Positions 17,616-27,444 of a stretch of DNA of 64,000 nucleotides are shown here, piece after piece. The notes below the pieces were generated by a model. It was not told the origin of the DNA. It made no database searches and worked only from the letters and a program-made list of their open reading frames with translations. Both the position numbers and the translations under genes were made by a program. The first letter of the stretch is position 1, and every line of letters starts with the position of its first letter. Source of the stretch: DATKPC01 sp035524275 (GTDB lineage Bacteria > Pseudomonadota > Gammaproteobacteria > Burkholderiales > Burkholderiaceae_F); assembly GCA_035524275.1 (NCBI GenBank), contig DATKPC010000089.1, forward strand, positions 1 to 64,000. Reading direction: 5' to 3'.

Positions 17616-19058
17616 GTGAACCGGCTCGTCGTCGGTCCTTTCAATCGGGTCGAAGGCGACCTCGAAGTCCAGCTGACGATCGCGGACGGGCGGGTCGCCG
17701 AGGCGCGCGTGAATGCGCCGATGTACCGCGGTTTCGAGAACATCCTCGTCGGTCGCGACCCGCACGATGCCTTGGTCGTCGTCCCGCGAATCTGCGGCAT
17801 CTGCTCGGTCTCGCAGTCGATGGCCGCGGCACGGGCGATCCAGGCGCTGGGAATGCCGCCTCCGCCGGCCGCGGGACGCGACCTGCTCAACCTGATGCTG
17901 GCCGTCGAAAACGTCGCCGACCACCTGACGCACTTCTACCTGTTCTTCATGCCCGACTTTGCGCGCGACACCTACCGCGACCGGCCGTGGTTCGCCGAGG
18001 CGGCGCGCCGGTTCGCGGCCGCGTCGGGCGCGCACGCGCGCGCCGCCGTCGCCGCGCGGGCGCGCTGGTTCACGATTCTCGGCACGCTCGGCGGGAAATG
18101 GCCGCACACGCAGTCGCTGCTGCCGGGCGGAAGCGCCCGTGCCGTGGACACCTCCGAGGTGGTACGGATCGGGTCGCGCGTACGCGAGCTGCGCGGCTTC
18201 CTGGAGCGCACGCTGTTCCAGGCTCCGCTGGAACGCATCGCCGCGCTGTCCGACGCGGACACGCTGGCCGCGGAGTTCGACGCGGTCGCGGGCGACTTCG
18301 GTCTCTTTCTCCGGATCGCTCGCGATGCCCGCCTCGATGCCCTCGGGCGCGGCCCGGGGCGTTACCTCAGCTACGGCGCCTACCCTCAGGACGGCGGCGC
18401 GCATGAGTTCGGCGCCGGCGTCGCATCCGGCGGCATCCGCGAGGATGTCGACCTGTCGGCAATCACCGAAGACGTCTCGAGCAGCCGATACGCGCCGGGT
18501 CCGCCGCGGCACCCGGCCGAAGGCGTGACGATTCCGCGCGCCGATCGCGCGGACGCCTATACGTGGAACAAGGCGCCGCGCTATCGCGGCAACGTCCTGG
18601 AAACCGGCGCGCTGGCGAGGCAGGTGGTCGGCGGACAGCCGCTGATCGTCGCGGAGGAGCGTCGGGCGGGCGGTTGCGTCTACACGCGCGTCCTGGCGCG
18701 TCTCGTCGAGACGGCGCGCATCGTTCTCGCGATCGAGCGTTGGGTCGCCCGCCTGCGCCCCGGCGAGCCGTGCCATGTTCCCGGCAAGCTGCCGGACCAT
18801 GGCGACGGTGTCGGAACGACGGAGGCCGCGCGCGGCAGCCTGGCGCACTGGCTCTCGGTTCGCGACGGCAAGATCAGCAGTTACCAGATCGTCGCGCCGA
18901 CAAGCTGGAATTTCGCGCCACGCGACGCCGGTGGGCGACCCGGAGCGCTCGAAGCGGCCTTGGTCGGTGCGCCGGTCGGCCCCGACGAGAAGACGCCGGT
19001 CGCCGTGCAGCACATCGTGCGTTCCTTCGACCCGTGCATGGTTTGCACGGTGCATTGA
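17616..19058 (+). CDS. hoxC: Regulatory hydrogenase large subunit HoxC/HupV
   Basis: 480-residue NiFe subunit of the H2 sensor. N-terminal Ni ligands RICGIC (Cys60, Cys63) and C-terminal DPCMVCTVH; translation stops right after the His, so no tail needs cleavage, as is typical of regulatory hydrogenases. I chose GTG at 17616 because it yields MNRLVVGPFNRVEG, and with this start Ile62 and Phe110 fall on the positions reported as bulky gas-channel residues in the Ralstonia sensor. TTG at 17601 is the alternative. The gene ends 37 bases from the convergent hoxJ. Confidence 0.93.
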   Translation: MNRLVVGPFNRVEGDLEVQLTIADGRVAEARVNAPMYRGFENILVGRDPHDALVVVPRICGICSVSQSMAAARAIQALGMPPPPAAGRDLLNLMLAVENVADHLTHFYLFFMPDFARDTYRDRPWFAEAARRFAAASGAHARAAVAARARWFTILGTLGGKWPHTQSLLPGGSARAVDTSEVVRIGSRVRELRGFLERTLFQAPLERIAALSDADTLAAEFDAVAGDFGLFLRIARDARLDALGRGPGRYLSYGAYPQDGGAHEFGAGVASGGIREDVDLSAITEDVSSSRYAPGPPRHPAEGVTIPRADRADAYTWNKAPRYRGNVLETGALARQVVGGQPLIVAEERRAGGCVYTRVLARLVETARIVLAIERWVARLRPGEPCHVPGKLPDHGDGVGTTEAARGSLAHWLSVRDGKISSYQIVAPTSWNFAPRDAGGRPGALEAALVGAPVGPDEKTPVAVQHIVRSFDPCMVCTVH

Positions 19059-19095
19059 TGCGCAGGCCTACGCCACCCCGCACTTCAACAGCCTG

Positions 19096-20556
19096 TCAAC
19101 CTGCTGCCTGCGCCAGAGCGGGCAATTCGACGACGAACTCCGCACCCGCGCCGGTGTCTTGCGCGCGTAGCGTCCCGCCGTGCTGTTCGACGATGCCGTA
19201 GCTGATGGACAGCCCGAGGCCGGTCCCCTGCCCCACGGGCTTCGTCGTGAAAAAGGGATCGAAGATCCGCGGCAGCACCGTCGGCGGGATCCCCGGCCCA
19301 TTGTCGCGGAAGCTGACGCGAATCCGGTCGCCGACTCGCTCGGCGCGGATCGCGAGCCGCGGTTTCGCGGGCGCCGCGCCGGCTTCGTCGTCGCCTGCCA
19401 CCGCGTCGTAGGCGTTCTGGATCAGGTTCATGAACACCTGCAGCAGCTGGCCCGCCGATCCGAGCACCAGCAGGGCCGGCGCCGCGTCCCAATCGACCGC
19501 CATCTCACGCCGCGCGCCCTTGCGGACCCAATGGACTGCCCGCTCGATGACCGCGGCCAGGTCGACGGGTTTCGCCTCCGCGCGATCGACAGCGGAAAAG
19601 CGCTTCAGGCCATTGACGATTTCCGCGGTGCGCTGGGCGCCCTCCAGCGTACCCTCGATCAGCGGCGGGAAGTCGTCCAGGATGCGGTCGATCTTCAGTC
19701 GTTCGCGAAGTTCCTGCAGCGGCGCCGGCCCCAGCCCGTCGTGCATCCCGTGGATGTATTCCGAAAGGCGCCGGCAATAGCGCTCGAGCGCGTGCACGTT
19801 GCCCAGCACGAAGCTGATCGGATTGTTGAGTTCATGGGCGACGCCGGCCACGAGACGCCCGAGCGACGCCATCTTCTCCGAATGCAGGAGCTGCTGCTGC
19901 GTGCGCTTCAACGCGGCATGCGCCTCCTGCAGCTGTTCGTACGCGCGGCGAAGCTCGCCGACCGGGCGGCCGACAAGCACGAAGCCGGCACGATGTCCGC
20001 TGCCGTCGAATCGCGGCGTGCACTGGACCTCGACGGGCACCGCCTGCCCGTCACGCGACCGCAGGTGCAGTTCGATCGTGTCGCCGAGGCGCTCCCGCGA
20101 CGAGGCCACTCGCGCCGTCATCATCCGCGCCAGCTCCACGTCGCGCGGATCGGCCAGCAGTTCGTAGACCGAGGTGCCGATGAGGTTCGCGTCGCTTTCA
20201 CCGACGAGCTCGCACAATGCGCCGTTGATCTCCTCGATCCGCGCGTCGTCGGAGCAGGCAATGACGAGGTCCGACATCGCGCCGAGCACGCTGAAGATGA
20301 ACTGGTGCGAGCGCTCCAGCTCGGTGTTCTTCTCCTCCAGCGCGACTTCGTCGGCAATCAGCTTCGTGTAGACCTCGTCCATCTTGTGGATGACGTCGAG
20401 CCACGTCGCCTCGTCGATCCCTTCGGGTCCAGCCGGTGGCGGCTGCGGCAACGCGGACATCGGCGCCGGCATTGCGCTGCCAGCCGACGGTGCGATGCCA
20501 CCGTGCGCTCCAATGCGGCGCTTCGTTCGGCGGGGGGGCGTCGTCGACGGGGCCAT
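19096..20556 (-). CDS. hoxJ: H2-sensing histidine kinase HoxJ/HupT
   Basis: 486-residue cytosolic kinase without membrane segments. A Pro/Ala-rich leader (1-45) is followed by a coiled coil, a PAS domain (about 85-200; DLVIACSDDARIEEINGAL), an HisKA segment with phospho-His241 in LVAGVAHELNNP, and HATPase boxes NLIQNAYDAV, RDNGPGIPP and GTGLGLSISYGIV. It should read HoxBC state and phosphorylate HoxA. It lies on the strand opposite to hoxABC, convergent with hoxC, so it needs its own promoter. The ATG at 20556 has no clear ribosome site; Met29 or Met33 are alternative starts. Confidence 0.92.
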   Translation of the reverse strand: MAPSTTPPRRTKRRIGAHGGIAPSAGSAMPAPMSALPQPPPAGPEGIDEATWLDVIHKMDEVYTKLIADEVALEEKNTELERSHQFIFSVLGAMSDLVIACSDDARIEEINGALCELVGESDANLIGTSVYELLADPRDVELARMMTARVASSRERLGDTIELHLRSRDGQAVPVEVQCTPRFDGSGHRAGFVLVGRPVGELRRAYEQLQEAHAALKRTQQQLLHSEKMASLGRLVAGVAHELNNPISFVLGNVHALERYCRRLSEYIHGMHDGLGPAPLQELRERLKIDRILDDFPPLIEGTLEGAQRTAEIVNGLKRFSAVDRAEAKPVDLAAVIERAVHWVRKGARREMAVDWDAAPALLVLGSAGQLLQVFMNLIQNAYDAVAGDDEAGAAPAKPRLAIRAERVGDRIRVSFRDNGPGIPPTVLPRIFDPFFTTKPVGQGTGLGLSISYGIVEQHGGTLRAQDTGAGAEFVVELPALAQAAG

Positions 20557-20698
20557 GGAAGGGGAAGGCTGCGTTCGCTCGGCGGCCGCATGACTCCCGA
20601 TCGTTCGTCAGCAGTTCGCGCGAGCACGTGCCCCTAGGATAACGTAACCGGGGGGACGCTCGCCGCTATCTGAAGAACCCGCCCGGTGCCCACCGCCG

Positions 20699-20718
20699 CG
20701 ATCGACTTGCTTCGATCG
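20699..20718. other. Perfect 7-bp inverted repeat upstream of hoxJ
   Basis: CGATCGA, six-base spacer CTTGCT, then TCGATCG. It lies about 145 bases upstream of the hoxJ start and downstream of the convergent-facing end of the thioesterase gene. It could be a hairpin in either transcript or an operator. No T-run follows on either strand. The rest of the 20557-20818 interval shows no coding sequence; two GTCGCAA direct repeats occur near 20748 and 20767. Confidence 0.35.
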
Positions 20719-20818
20719 GCGCAGGCCGGCGAACAGACGACATGCACAAGTCGCAAGTCGATGTCGCAAAGCCGTCTGGTACCGATCGACCACACGTCGA
20801 ACTCTGAACATCGGGTCG

Positions 20819-21364
20819 CTATCCGGCCCGCGCCGGGAATACGACACAGGTCGTGGTGGCGTGAGCAAACAGCTTGCCATCCGGGGCGACGATGCGCGCT
20901 TCGGCCGTCGCCATCTGGCGGCCGCTGTGCACGGCCTTGCCGATGGCACGCAGCGGACCGGTGTCGGTGGTGGCGGCCCGAACCATGTGCACGCTGAGGT
21001 GCGCCGTGGTGTAGCCGACGCCGACGCCCAACGTCGTCTGCACCGCGCAGCCCAGCGCAAAGTCGAGCAAAGTGGCAAACCAGCCGCCATGCACCACGCC
21101 CATCGGATTGTAGTGCTTGAGTTGAGGCGTGCCCTGGAATACGGCATGGCCAGGACCGATTTCGATCAAGGCCACATCCATCGTCTGCGCCATGTGTGGA
21201 TAGGGCAGTTCACCACTGAGCAGGCTCTGCATGATCTGCAGACCCGTCTTGCCGGCCAGGGCACTGCCGGGTGGCACGCCGGGCGCGCCACCGCCCGCGT
21301 GCAGCGCGGTCTCAACGCGTTCTCTTTGTCGAATCCAGGCCTCTGCCGTATCCAGCTTGTTCAT
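20819..21364 (-). CDS. PaaI-type hotdog-fold acyl-CoA thioesterase
   Basis: 181-residue single hotdog-domain protein. The family core GVVHGGWFATLLDFALGCAV contains the HGG active-site loop, and TTAHLSVHMVRAA, GRQMATAEARIV and FAHATTTCVVF complete the fold. It probably hydrolyses an acyl-CoA ester; the substrate cannot be told. It is divergent from a TetR-like fragment across a 65-base AT-rich interval, a common regulator/target layout. It sits in an accessory patch between hoxJ and guaA. Confidence 0.8.
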   Translation of the reverse strand: MNKLDTAEAWIRQRERVETALHAGGGAPGVPPGSALAGKTGLQIMQSLLSGELPYPHMAQTMDVALIEIGPGHAVFQGTPQLKHYNPMGVVHGGWFATLLDFALGCAVQTTLGVGVGYTTAHLSVHMVRAATTDTGPLRAIGKAVHSGRQMATAEARIVAPDGKLFAHATTTCVVFPARAG

Positions 21365-21386
21365 GGCTCACCTCGACGTCTCGGAA

Positions 21387-21410
21387 ATAATAATTATGAT
21401 GCTCGTCATG
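21387..21410. promoter_or_regulatory. AT-rich divergent promoter/operator candidate
   Basis: Between the thioesterase and the TetR-like frame. It holds ATAATTAT (21390-21397, self-complementary) and the imperfect inverted repeat ATGATGCTCGTCAT (21396-21409, outer arms ATGA/TCAT). Very AT-rich for this chromosome. It is a plausible promoter plus operator for a TetR regulator, but the regulator itself appears broken. Confidence 0.4.
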
Positions 21411-21429
21411 TTACCTGCGAGGATGCGCC

Positions 21430-22002
21430 ATGCACGCCCCATCGAGCCGCAAGGACATCAGCCACGAACGCATCGTGGCGGTCGCCGCCCGCGCGATCCG
21501 CGGAGGTGGCTTCCAGGGCGTGGGCGTAGCCGACATCATGAAAGAGTCCGGTCCGACCCACGGCGGCTTCCAGGCCCGCTTCCGCAATCGCGATGCGCTG
21601 CTGGCGGAGGCCCTCGAACGCGCCGGCCAAGACACGGCAGCCCGAGAACAGTTCTCACGGGTGTTTTCCATGGAAATTCGCCACCGCACGATCACGGTGA
21701 ATGGGGTCTCCCCAGGACCGACCGACACACCGGTGTTTCGTACTCGACCCGCAGAATTCTTCGAAGGACAGCAGAAGATGACTACGATGGGACGCATCGG
21801 ACGAATCGAGGAGACCGTCAACGTGGTGGCTTTTCTTGCCGGGCCCGGGGCCAGCTGGGTTACCGGGCAGAACATCCGCGTCAACGGCGGGCGGGGCCGA
21901 GCATGGAACCGAAGATCGGTATCGTTCTCGGCGCCACCCGCGGCAAACGAACCGGATCACTTCCCGAGGGGGTGCTTATCAACGCCGCGAATCCCGGCGT
22001 GA
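21430..22002 (+). pseudogene. Chimeric frame: TetR DNA-binding domain fused to the C-terminus of an SDR
   Basis: Residues 1-70 resemble a TetR HTH (ERIVAVAARAIRGGGFQGVG, DIMKESGPTHGGFQARF, RDALLAEALE), with drift such as GGFQ for the usual GGFY. From about residue 81 the frame becomes the C-terminal third of a short-chain dehydrogenase (RHRTITVNGVSPGPTDTP, GRIGRIEETVNVVAFLA, WVTGQNIRVNGG). The TetR ligand domain and the SDR NAD-binding fold and catalytic Tyr/Lys are absent. After NGG (residue 154) the frame runs on with unrelated sequence and overlaps the next remnant. I read it as a deletion fusion of two genes that once lay in tandem. Confidence 0.75.
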
Positions 22003-22184
22003 CATTGACGGATGGGACCCGGGATTTCATGGGCACGGTCTTCAAGGCCGACGAAGCGCAGACACCTGCCGAGGCGCCGGCGCCGATTCTGTCGCGGGCG
22101 ACAATGCCTCCGGGTACGGTCGCTCCGTACGGAGAGCTCGTCGAGCGGATGCAGGTGATTCCGTTTGCAGACACGCCCCTATGA
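21903..22184 (+). pseudogene. Internally deleted short-chain dehydrogenase remnant
   Basis: A 93-residue frame. It opens MEPKIGIVLGATRGKRTG, like the first strand and glycine loop of an SDR, then jumps at about residue 18 to an SDR C-terminal segment (LPEGVLINAANPGVTLTDGT, FKADEAQTPAEAPAP, ending MQVIPF). About 150 residues including the catalytic YxxxK are missing. It starts within the run-on end of the preceding chimera, in another frame. It may be translated but is unlikely to be an active enzyme. The 93 bases from here to guaA show no further gene. Confidence 0.7.
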
Positions 22185-22277
22185 ATCAGGGCGCCATGTG
22201 CAGCCTCGATGATCCAACGCCGCTGTTTCGATTCATCTCAGGCGGGCAATCAGTTGCCACTTTTGCCCGAAATTCGG

Positions 22278-23843
<1,566 letters not shown>

Positions 23844-23895
23844 GCGGTCTTCTTGCGGTGGGCCGTCCGGTAGCGCACGGTCCGGGTTGCGCGCC

Positions 23896-25356
23896 CTACT
23901 CGACGCGATAGTTCGGGGCTTCCTTCGTGATCGTCACGTCGTGCACGTGCGATTCGCGCATGCCGGCGTTCGTGATCTCGACGAACTCGGCCCGCGTGCG
24001 CATGGCCTCGACCGACGTGCACCCGCAGTAGCCGAGGCTGGCGCGCAGGCCGCCGGCGAGCTGGTAGACGATCGACAGCACGCTGCCCTTGAAAGGAACC
24101 ATCCCCTCGATGCCTTCCGGAACGAGCTTCTCGACGTTGGCGTCCGAGTCCTGGAAGTAGCGGTCCGCGGCACCGCGCTGCATCGCGCCGAGGCTTCCCA
24201 TCCCGCGGTAGGTCTTGTAGGAGCGGCCCTGGTAGAGGATCACCTCGCCCGGCGCCTCCTCGGTCCCGGCAAACATGCTGCCCATCATCACGCTGTGCGC
24301 GCCCGCCGCAAGTGCCTTCGCGATGTCGCCGGAATAGCGGATGCCGCCATCGGCGATCAGCGGCACGTTCGTCCCCTCGAGGGCACGAGCGACGTTGGCG
24401 ATCGCGGTGACCTGCGGCACGCCGACGCCGGCGACGATCCGCGTCGTGCAGATCGAGCCGGGACCGATGCCGACCTTCACGGCGTCAGCGCCGCGTTCGA
24501 CGAGCGCGCGCGCGGCATCGGCCGTCGCGATATTGCCGGCAATGACGTCGACCTGCGGGAAGTTGCGCTTGACCCAGGCTACGCGGTCGAGGACGCCGCG
24601 GGAATGGCCATGCGCGGTGTCGACGACGATCGCGTCGACGCCGGCCTTCACGAGCAGTTCGGCGCGCTCCTCCTCGGCCTCCCCGACCCCCATCGCGGCG
24701 CCGACGCGCAGCTTGCCGTGTTCGTCCTTCGCGGCGCTGGGGTGCTCCGTCGATTTCGTGATGTCCTTGACGGTGATGAGGCCGCGCAACTCGAAGTCGC
24801 TGTCGACGACGAGAACGCGCTCGAGGCGGTGGCGATGCAGCAGCGCCTTGGCCTCGTCCAGCGTCGCGCCCTCGTGCACCGTGACGAGACGCTCCCTCGG
24901 CGTCATGATCTCCCGCACCGGGGCGTCGAGGCGGGTCTCGAAGCGCAGGTCGCGGTTCGTGACGATGCCGACGACGCGTCGCCCCTCGATGACCGGCAGG
25001 CCGGATATCCGATGCACGCGCGTCAGTTCGATGACGTCGCGGATGATCATGTCGGGCGGGATGGTGATCGGCTCGCGGACGATGCCGGCCTCGTGGCGCT
25101 TGACCTTCAGGACTTCGGCCGCCTGCTGCTGCGGCGGCATGTTCTTGTGGATGATTCCGATACCGCCCTCCTGCGCCAGCGCGATCGCGAGGCGCGATTC
25201 GGTGACCGTGTCCATCGCCGCAGCGACGAGCGGCAGGTTGAGGGCGATGCGCCGGGAAAGGCGGGTGCTCAGGGAGGCTTCGCGCGGGAGAACGTCGGAA
25301 TACGCGGGAAGCAGGAGTACGTCGTCGAAGGTCAACGCCCTCTCGGTCAACCGCAT
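23896..25356 (-). CDS. guaB: Inosine-5'-monophosphate dehydrogenase
   Basis: 486-residue IMPDH, the NAD-dependent oxidation of IMP to XMP. Catalytic loop GPGSICTTRIVAG with the active Cys; two CBS domains inserted around residues 95-205 (ISGLPVIEGRRVVGIVTNRD and LERVLVVDSDFELRGLITVKD); phosphate-site GGIRYSGDIAKALAAGA; flap GAMQRGAADRYFQ. First gene of guaBA. A TATAAT lies 30 bases upstream of the start. Confidence 0.97.
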   Translation of the reverse strand: MRLTERALTFDDVLLLPAYSDVLPREASLSTRLSRRIALNLPLVAAAMDTVTESRLAIALAQEGGIGIIHKNMPPQQQAAEVLKVKRHEAGIVREPITIPPDMIIRDVIELTRVHRISGLPVIEGRRVVGIVTNRDLRFETRLDAPVREIMTPRERLVTVHEGATLDEAKALLHRHRLERVLVVDSDFELRGLITVKDITKSTEHPSAAKDEHGKLRVGAAMGVGEAEEERAELLVKAGVDAIVVDTAHGHSRGVLDRVAWVKRNFPQVDVIAGNIATADAARALVERGADAVKVGIGPGSICTTRIVAGVGVPQVTAIANVARALEGTNVPLIADGGIRYSGDIAKALAAGAHSVMMGSMFAGTEEAPGEVILYQGRSYKTYRGMGSLGAMQRGAADRYFQDSDANVEKLVPEGIEGMVPFKGSVLSIVYQLAGGLRASLGYCGCTSVEAMRTRAEFVEITNAGMRESHVHDVTITKEAPNYRVE

Positions 25357-25385
25357 GGCAGCAGGTCCTGTTGACTCAAAGCGGG

Positions 25386-25391
25386 ATTATA
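25386..25391 (-). promoter_or_regulatory. Candidate -10 element of guaBA
   Basis: Minus strand reads TATAAT, 29 bases before the guaB ATG. No good -35 is seen at 16-18 bases, where the sequence is GC-rich. Confidence 0.5.
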
Positions 25392-25481
25392 AGCATCGAG
25401 GGCGCGGCCACCGCCCGCGGACCGCCCGTCCCGGCGCGTCGCCGCGACGCGGCCGATCCGCCCCGCCGGCGATATCCGGGA

Positions 25482-25487
25482 TAGAAT
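25482..25487 (+). promoter_or_regulatory. Candidate -10 element for the DUF4124 gene
   Basis: TAGAAT, 34 bases upstream of the ATG at 25521, in the divergent interval between guaB and this gene. The -35 is weak or absent. Confidence 0.35.
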
Positions 25488-25520
25488 CACCACAATTGGG
25501 GTATGTGCGGAGCGCGCACG

Positions 25521-26162
25521 ATGAAACTTGCGATTCGCCGAATGGACTCACGTCCGTTGGCCCGTTGGACGGCCCTTCGCATCGCTCGCGTCGGCCTCGC
25601 GCTGGTCCTTGCCGCGGGAGCCATCGGATCGGCATCCGCGCAATGGGCGTGGAAGGACGACAACGGGCGGATGGTGTATTCCGACAGCCCGCCGCCGTCC
25701 GGCATCCGGGCGGGCCAGATCGTCCGGCAGCCGTCGGTCGCCGCCCCGGCGCCGACGACCGCTCCCGCGGGCACGCCGCCCGCCGCGAATCCCGCGACCT
25801 CGAGCGTCAACCCAGAGCCCGGCGGACCCGGGAGCCCCGCGGCGGCGGCGCGCGGCGGCGCGACCGATATCCGCGAACCGACGACGCGGCCGGCGCCGAA
25901 GAGCCTCGCCGACCAGGAGCAGGAGTTCCGCAAGCGCCAGCAGGCGCGCGCCGAGGCGGAGAAGAAGGCGGCCGAAGAGGAGTCGAAGTCGGCGCAGATG
26001 GCCAAGGACTGCGAACGCGCCCAAGGCTACATCCGGTCGCTGGAAAGCGGCATCCGGATCAACCGGACCGACGCCGGAGGCAACCCGCACTTCCTCGACG
26101 AGAACGAACGCGCCGCCGAGCTCGAGCGGGCCCGCTCCAACGCTTCGAGCGTCTGCCACTGA
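25521..26162 (+). CDS. DUF4124-domain secreted protein
   Basis: 213-residue exported protein of unknown function. Signal peptide: basic start MKLAIRRMDSR, hydrophobic GLALVLAAGAIG, cleavage after ASA or AQ near residue 40. DUF4124 follows (WAWKDDNGRMVYSDSPPP). The middle is Pro/Ala-rich; residues 130-165 form a charged Glu/Lys/Arg helix; the conserved end contains CERAQGYIRSLESG, NPHFLDENERAAE and a terminal Cys. GGAG nine bases upstream favours ATG 25521 over 25503. Such proteins are common in betaproteobacteria and seem to bind the cell wall or act in the periplasm, but no function is assured. Confidence 0.8.
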   Translation: MKLAIRRMDSRPLARWTALRIARVGLALVLAAGAIGSASAQWAWKDDNGRMVYSDSPPPSGIRAGQIVRQPSVAAPAPTTAPAGTPPAANPATSSVNPEPGGPGSPAAAARGGATDIREPTTRPAPKSLADQEQEFRKRQQARAEAEKKAAEEESKSAQMAKDCERAQGYIRSLESGIRINRTDAGGNPHFLDENERAAELERARSNASSVCH

Positions 26163-26175
26163 GCGACACGACGCT

Positions 26176-26478
26176 TCAGCCGGTCGCGCGCCGTCCCTTG
26201 AGCGTGGCGCGGATGCGCCTCGCCTCCTTCGGATCCACCCGCAGCGGCCGATAGATCTCGACCCGGTCGCCGTCGGCCAGCGGCGTGTCGAGGCGTCGTG
26301 CGTGGTTGAAGACGCCGGCGTCGATCACCGTCTGCGGATCGACGGGCAGCCAGCCGGCGGCGACGATCGCGTCGGCCACGGTGCTGCCCGCCGCCAGCGT
26401 CACGTGCCGCTGCTCCAGGACTTGCTCGCCGGCATGGCGGACGACGAGGACTCGCACCGCGCCGTTCTCGTCAGCCAT
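26176..26478 (-). CDS. rnfH: RnfH family ubiquitin-like protein
   Basis: 100-residue beta-grasp protein of the RnfH/UPF0125 family. The family signature AGVFNHARRLDTPLADGDRVE and IYRPLRVDPKEARRIRA is present. It commonly sits next to ratA in proteobacteria and has no firmly established role. The start at 26478 overlaps the end of ratA by eight bases. It is the last gene of the ratA-rnfH pair, convergent with the DUF4124 gene (13-base gap). Confidence 0.88.
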   Translation of the reverse strand: MADENGAVRVLVVRHAGEQVLEQRHVTLAAGSTVADAIVAAGWLPVDPQTVIDAGVFNHARRLDTPLADGDRVEIYRPLRVDPKEARRIRATLKGRRATG

Positions 26479-26902
26479 GGCGCGCCTCGGCTTCGCGGAC
26501 GAACGCGTCGACCAGCGAGCCCGCAAGCGCATCGAAGACCGGCGCGATCGCGCGACCCAACGGGCCCGCGATGAACTGGTACTGCAGCAGCAGATGCACG
26601 CGGCAGCCTGCGTCGCCGAGGGGCGCGAGCGTCCAGGTCCCGGCGAGATGCTTGAACGGCCCATCGACGAGTTCCAGCGTCAGCGACGCCGGACGGTCGA
26701 GCCGGTTGCGCGTCGAGAACTTGCTGCGCACGCCGCGGTAGGCGATCTCGATCGTCGCCTCCGTCGTGCCCGGGCCGGTCTCGAACTGCCGCGCGGCCGC
26801 GCACCACGGCAGGAAGCGCGGGTAATGCTCGACCGTGGCGATGAGGTCGAACATCTGCGTCGCCGCGTACGGGACGATGACGGAGCGCTCGATGCGATGC
26901 AT
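26471..26902 (-). CDS. ratA: RatA/COQ10-like START-domain protein
   Basis: 143-residue polyketide-cyclase/START-like protein. Family markers: MHRIERSVIVPYAATQMFDL, EHYPRFLPWC, GPFKHLAGTWTL and a C-terminal helix ending VDAFVREAEARHG. Homologues are described as ribosome-association toxin RatA in E. coli, and as COQ10-like ubiquinone-binding proteins; which role applies here is open. I chose ATG 26902, which gives the family N-terminus. Divergent from smpB. Confidence 0.88.
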   Translation of the reverse strand: MHRIERSVIVPYAATQMFDLIATVEHYPRFLPWCAAARQFETGPGTTEATIEIAYRGVRSKFSTRNRLDRPASLTLELVDGPFKHLAGTWTLAPLGDAGCRVHLLLQYQFIAGPLGRAIAPVFDALAGSLVDAFVREAEARHG

Positions 26903-26975
26903 GGTGCAGACGCTAAACTGGTCGATTGTACGGATGTTCGTCCGCGCCGGCCGCGGACCGTGACGGCGCGAACGA

Positions 26976-27425
26976 ATGTCGATAACGAAAAACCGCAAGG
27001 CGCTCCACAACTATGCGATCGAAGAGCGCTTCGAGGCCGGTCTCGTCCTCAAGGGCTGGGAAGTCAAGAGCGTACGGGCCGGTCGAACGCAGCTCAACGA
27101 GGCCTACGTGATCGTCCGCAACGGCGAGTTGTACCTCATCAATGCGCACGTCTCGCCCCTGGCGACCGCCTCGACGCACGAGGTCGCCGAGCCGACGCGA
27201 ACGCGCAAGCTCCTCCTTCACGGCGCCGAGATCCGCAAGCTCATCGGCAAGGTCGAACGCGCCGGCTATACGCTCGTGCCGCTGGACCTGCATTTCAGCA
27301 AGGGGCGCGTCAAGCTCGCCCTCGGTCTCGCCAAGGGCAAGCGGCAGTTCGAGAAGCGCGCGGCGGACGAGGAACGCGACTGGAAGCGCACGCAGAGCCG
27401 GCTCCTGAAGCAGCGCTCCCGCTGA
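26976..27425 (+). CDS. smpB: SsrA-binding protein SmpB
   Basis: 149-residue tmRNA-binding protein for trans-translation and ribosome rescue. Markers: NRKALHNYAIEERFEAGLVL, GWEVKSVRAGR, YLINAHVSPL, RTRKLLLHGAEI, and a basic C-terminal tail KRAADEERDWKR. Normal length. Divergent from ratA-rnfH with a 73-base gap. No ssrA RNA gene was recognised in the window. Confidence 0.97.
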   Translation: MSITKNRKALHNYAIEERFEAGLVLKGWEVKSVRAGRTQLNEAYVIVRNGELYLINAHVSPLATASTHEVAEPTRTRKLLLHGAEIRKLIGKVERAGYTLVPLDLHFSKGRVKLALGLAKGKRQFEKRAADEERDWKRTQSRLLKQRSR

Positions 27426-27444
27426 CGCGCGTCGCGTGGGTCCT

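Noticed and set aside
20557..20818. Possible gene between hoxJ and the thioesterase
   Set aside because: Frames here are short, lack ribosome sites and have no recognisable motif; only an inverted repeat and short direct repeats are present.
23844..23895. Gene or regulator between guaB and guaA
   Set aside because: Only 52 bases, no ribosome site or frame; a normal guaBA junction.
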